Assembly: GCA_002403305.1 (NCBI GenBank)
Contig: DHHM01000024.1
Span: 1-53,881 of the forward strand
From: Bacteroidales bacterium UBA4772
GTDB taxonomy: Bacteria > Bacteroidota > Bacteroidia > Bacteroidales > VadinHA17
DNA: 53,881 nucleotides
Reading direction: 5' to 3'
Shown here: positions 52,585 to 53,881 of the stretch, one piece after another
Layout of the letters: every line of letters begins with the position of its first letter
How positions within the stretch are numbered: the stretch's first letter is position 1
The notes under the pieces: generated by a model
What the model saw: the letters and a program-made list of their open reading frames with translations, nothing else
Told to the model about the DNA's origin: nothing
Database searches by the model: none
Made by a program: the position numbers and the translations under genes

Positions 52585-53805
52585 ATGAAGATCAAAACTA
52601 TATTTCAGCTTACACTTGCAGCTTTTATAATTGCATCCTGGTCATGCAGCCGTGAACCGGTGCCACCTCCTGAACCACAGATAGACTATATTACCATCGA
52701 ACAACTCAGGATGATGCATGAACAGGGAATCGTCACTGTAGACACTAACGTTTATATCCAGGGTATTGTAACACTCACCCCTGAACTTGGCAACATACCT
52801 GACTTCGTGGCTTATATTCAGGATACTACCGCGGGAATCTGCCTGACGGTCAGCGGTAACAACACCTTCTCACGTGACTCGGAGGTCAAAATAGTGTGTC
52901 GCGGTGTCTCATTCACAGTCTATAACGGACTGCTGCAGTTTGGTGACATCAGTATCGCTGACCAGACATCACTGGTAAGCCTCACCCCTCCGGCGCTTGA
53001 GCCTGAGACTGTGACCATTCCCGAAGTTCTTTCCGGCGATTACCAGGCTGAATTTGTCAGGATAGAGAATGTGCAGTTTGCAGAACCGGGCAGCTTCTCA
53101 GGAGAAAACATACTGACTGACTGCTCTGATGAACTGGAGGTCTATACCCGCTCTGACGCCACCTTCTCGTCAGAGACGCTGCCGGCTGGCAACGGATACA
53201 TAAAAGGGGTTGTCTCCGAATACAACGGGGTGCAGCTGCTGCTGAGGGACGACACCGAAAACGGGATGACCGGAGAGAGGTGCGGCGGTGCTGGTACGGT
53301 CTACCTGACGCAGGACTTCTCGACGCTTGTCAGGTATGCGGATGTCAGCACCCTGGCCGGCTGGAAGACCTACCCGCAGGCAGGGACAAAGACATGGTAC
53401 GGCAACGAGGTCAGTTCCCGCAAGTGGGTACAGGCCACAGCCTATAACTCCGGACAGGCCTCGGTGATCACATGGATGATTGCACCGGTCATCGACCTGA
53501 CCATAGCGACAGAACCCTGCCTCCTGTTTGAGAGTGCCGATGGGCACGATAACGGCGCAACATTGAAGCTGTATGTCTCTACCGACTATGACGGGTCGGC
53601 AACACCCTGGACCTCAACGTGGAGTGAGAAGAGCTTTAACCTGCCTGTTTCTAATACCCAGGATTTTAGTCAGTTTGCGAGCTCGGGACAGATTGACCTC
53701 TCTGCATACAATGGCAGTCAGCTGTGGATAGCCTGGGTATACGACGGCGGCACCGGCCGCACAACCACCTGGGAGGTAGATAACGTGCTTGTGGCGGAGA
53801 AATGA
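52585..53805 (+). CDS. DUF5689-type surface lipoprotein B
   Basis: Lipoprotein of 406 aa (lipobox SWSC, Cys near 21). The DUF5689/OB-like domain (about 32-225) shows YITIEQLRMMH, IQGIVTLTPE, AYIQDTTAGICL and GNGYIKGVVSEYNGVQLLL. The choice-of-anchor-J-like C-terminus (about 230-406) shows LTQDFSTLVRYA, WMIAPVIDL and WEVDNVLVAE. It is a clear paralogue of lipoprotein A and co-transcribed with it. No enzymatic motif seen. The gene is complete, ending 76 bases before the window edge. Confidence 0.8.
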   Translation: MKIKTIFQLTLAAFIIASWSCSREPVPPPEPQIDYITIEQLRMMHEQGIVTVDTNVYIQGIVTLTPELGNIPDFVAYIQDTTAGICLTVSGNNTFSRDSEVKIVCRGVSFTVYNGLLQFGDISIADQTSLVSLTPPALEPETVTIPEVLSGDYQAEFVRIENVQFAEPGSFSGENILTDCSDELEVYTRSDATFSSETLPAGNGYIKGVVSEYNGVQLLLRDDTENGMTGERCGGAGTVYLTQDFSTLVRYADVSTLAGWKTYPQAGTKTWYGNEVSSRKWVQATAYNSGQASVITWMIAPVIDLTIATEPCLLFESADGHDNGATLKLYVSTDYDGSATPWTSTWSEKSFNLPVSNTQDFSQFASSGQIDLSAYNGSQLWIAWVYDGGTGRTTTWEVDNVLVAEK

Positions 53806-53823
53806 ATTTTAAAACCCCGTAGT

Positions 53824-53881
53824 GATTTCAGATTTTTGAGGTTTAGCTGACCCTTCAAAAATCGCAAATCGCACATCGCAA
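53824..53881. repeat. Short-word repeat at the right window end
   Basis: ATCGCAAATCGCACATCGCAA closes the window. The 13 bases at 53824-53836 are the inverted copy of 17-29. Probably the same dispersed repeat class as the left edge. Confidence 0.45.

Noticed and set aside
48472..53805. SusC/SusD polysaccharide utilisation locus
   Set aside because: The lipoproteins have beta-rich OB-like and jelly-roll modules, not the helical TPR fold of SusD, and no glycoside hydrolase gene is near.

Overview
This window is chromosomal DNA from a member of the Bacteroidota, most likely class Bacteroidia. Three things point there. It carries a type IX secretion locus (gldJ, a porP/sprF-type gene, porU, porV). 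Its promoters use the Bacteroidota -7 element TAnnTTTG, with TTG or TTTG about 16-21 bases upstream. Shine-Dalgarno sequences are nearly absent. I cannot name a genus. No tRNA, rRNA, CRISPR array, transposase or phage gene was seen. I support 39 protein genes, and no gene-free stretch exceeds 300 bases.

Layout. 1-270: three tandem 69-bp repeats after folC. 271-8799: folC, divergent phoH, then a close-packed run of mtaB, an LpxL-type acyltransferase, a family 2 glycosyltransferase and a membrane metallophosphoesterase, which meets murF tail to tail. 8861-16160: the type IX block, gldJ and porP/sprF on the minus strand and porU and porV on the plus strand, followed by ispF and the convergent gene hutU. 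18941-23280: a minus-strand run of two tandem M23 peptidases, a MerR regulator, a Nif3 protein and a zinc-ribbon coiled-coil protein, divergent from alaS. 26062-28714: a DUF6452/DUF6048 pair and a sodium:solute symporter. 28823-31612: recR, an aminotransferase and a glycosyltransferase. 31707-36680: three paralogous secreted TPR plus PD40 beta-propeller proteins with three different C-termini. 36664-42858: a GNAT acetyltransferase, an RlmN/Cfr-family radical SAM enzyme, an SLC12-type transporter and an M3 peptidase lipoprotein.

The right end (43072-53805) is the most interesting part. It holds a type IX secreted multidomain protein, two exported endonuclease/exonuclease/phosphatase-fold enzymes, a TonB-dependent receptor that lacks a SusD partner, and two lipoproteins. 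The secreted protein and both lipoproteins share one OB-fold-like (DUF5689-type) domain. I read this as a candidate surface system for binding, cutting and importing nucleic acid or another phosphodiester polymer. The type IX machinery for exporting the secreted member lies in the same window.

The intergenic DNA is also unusual. It has a 69-bp tandem array with a diverged relative 48 kb away, heptamer and 16-17-bp repeats at gene ends, a 95-bp tandem duplication ending exactly at a start codon, a 9-bp inverted repeat made of two facing -7 boxes between porP and porU, and several strong hairpins.
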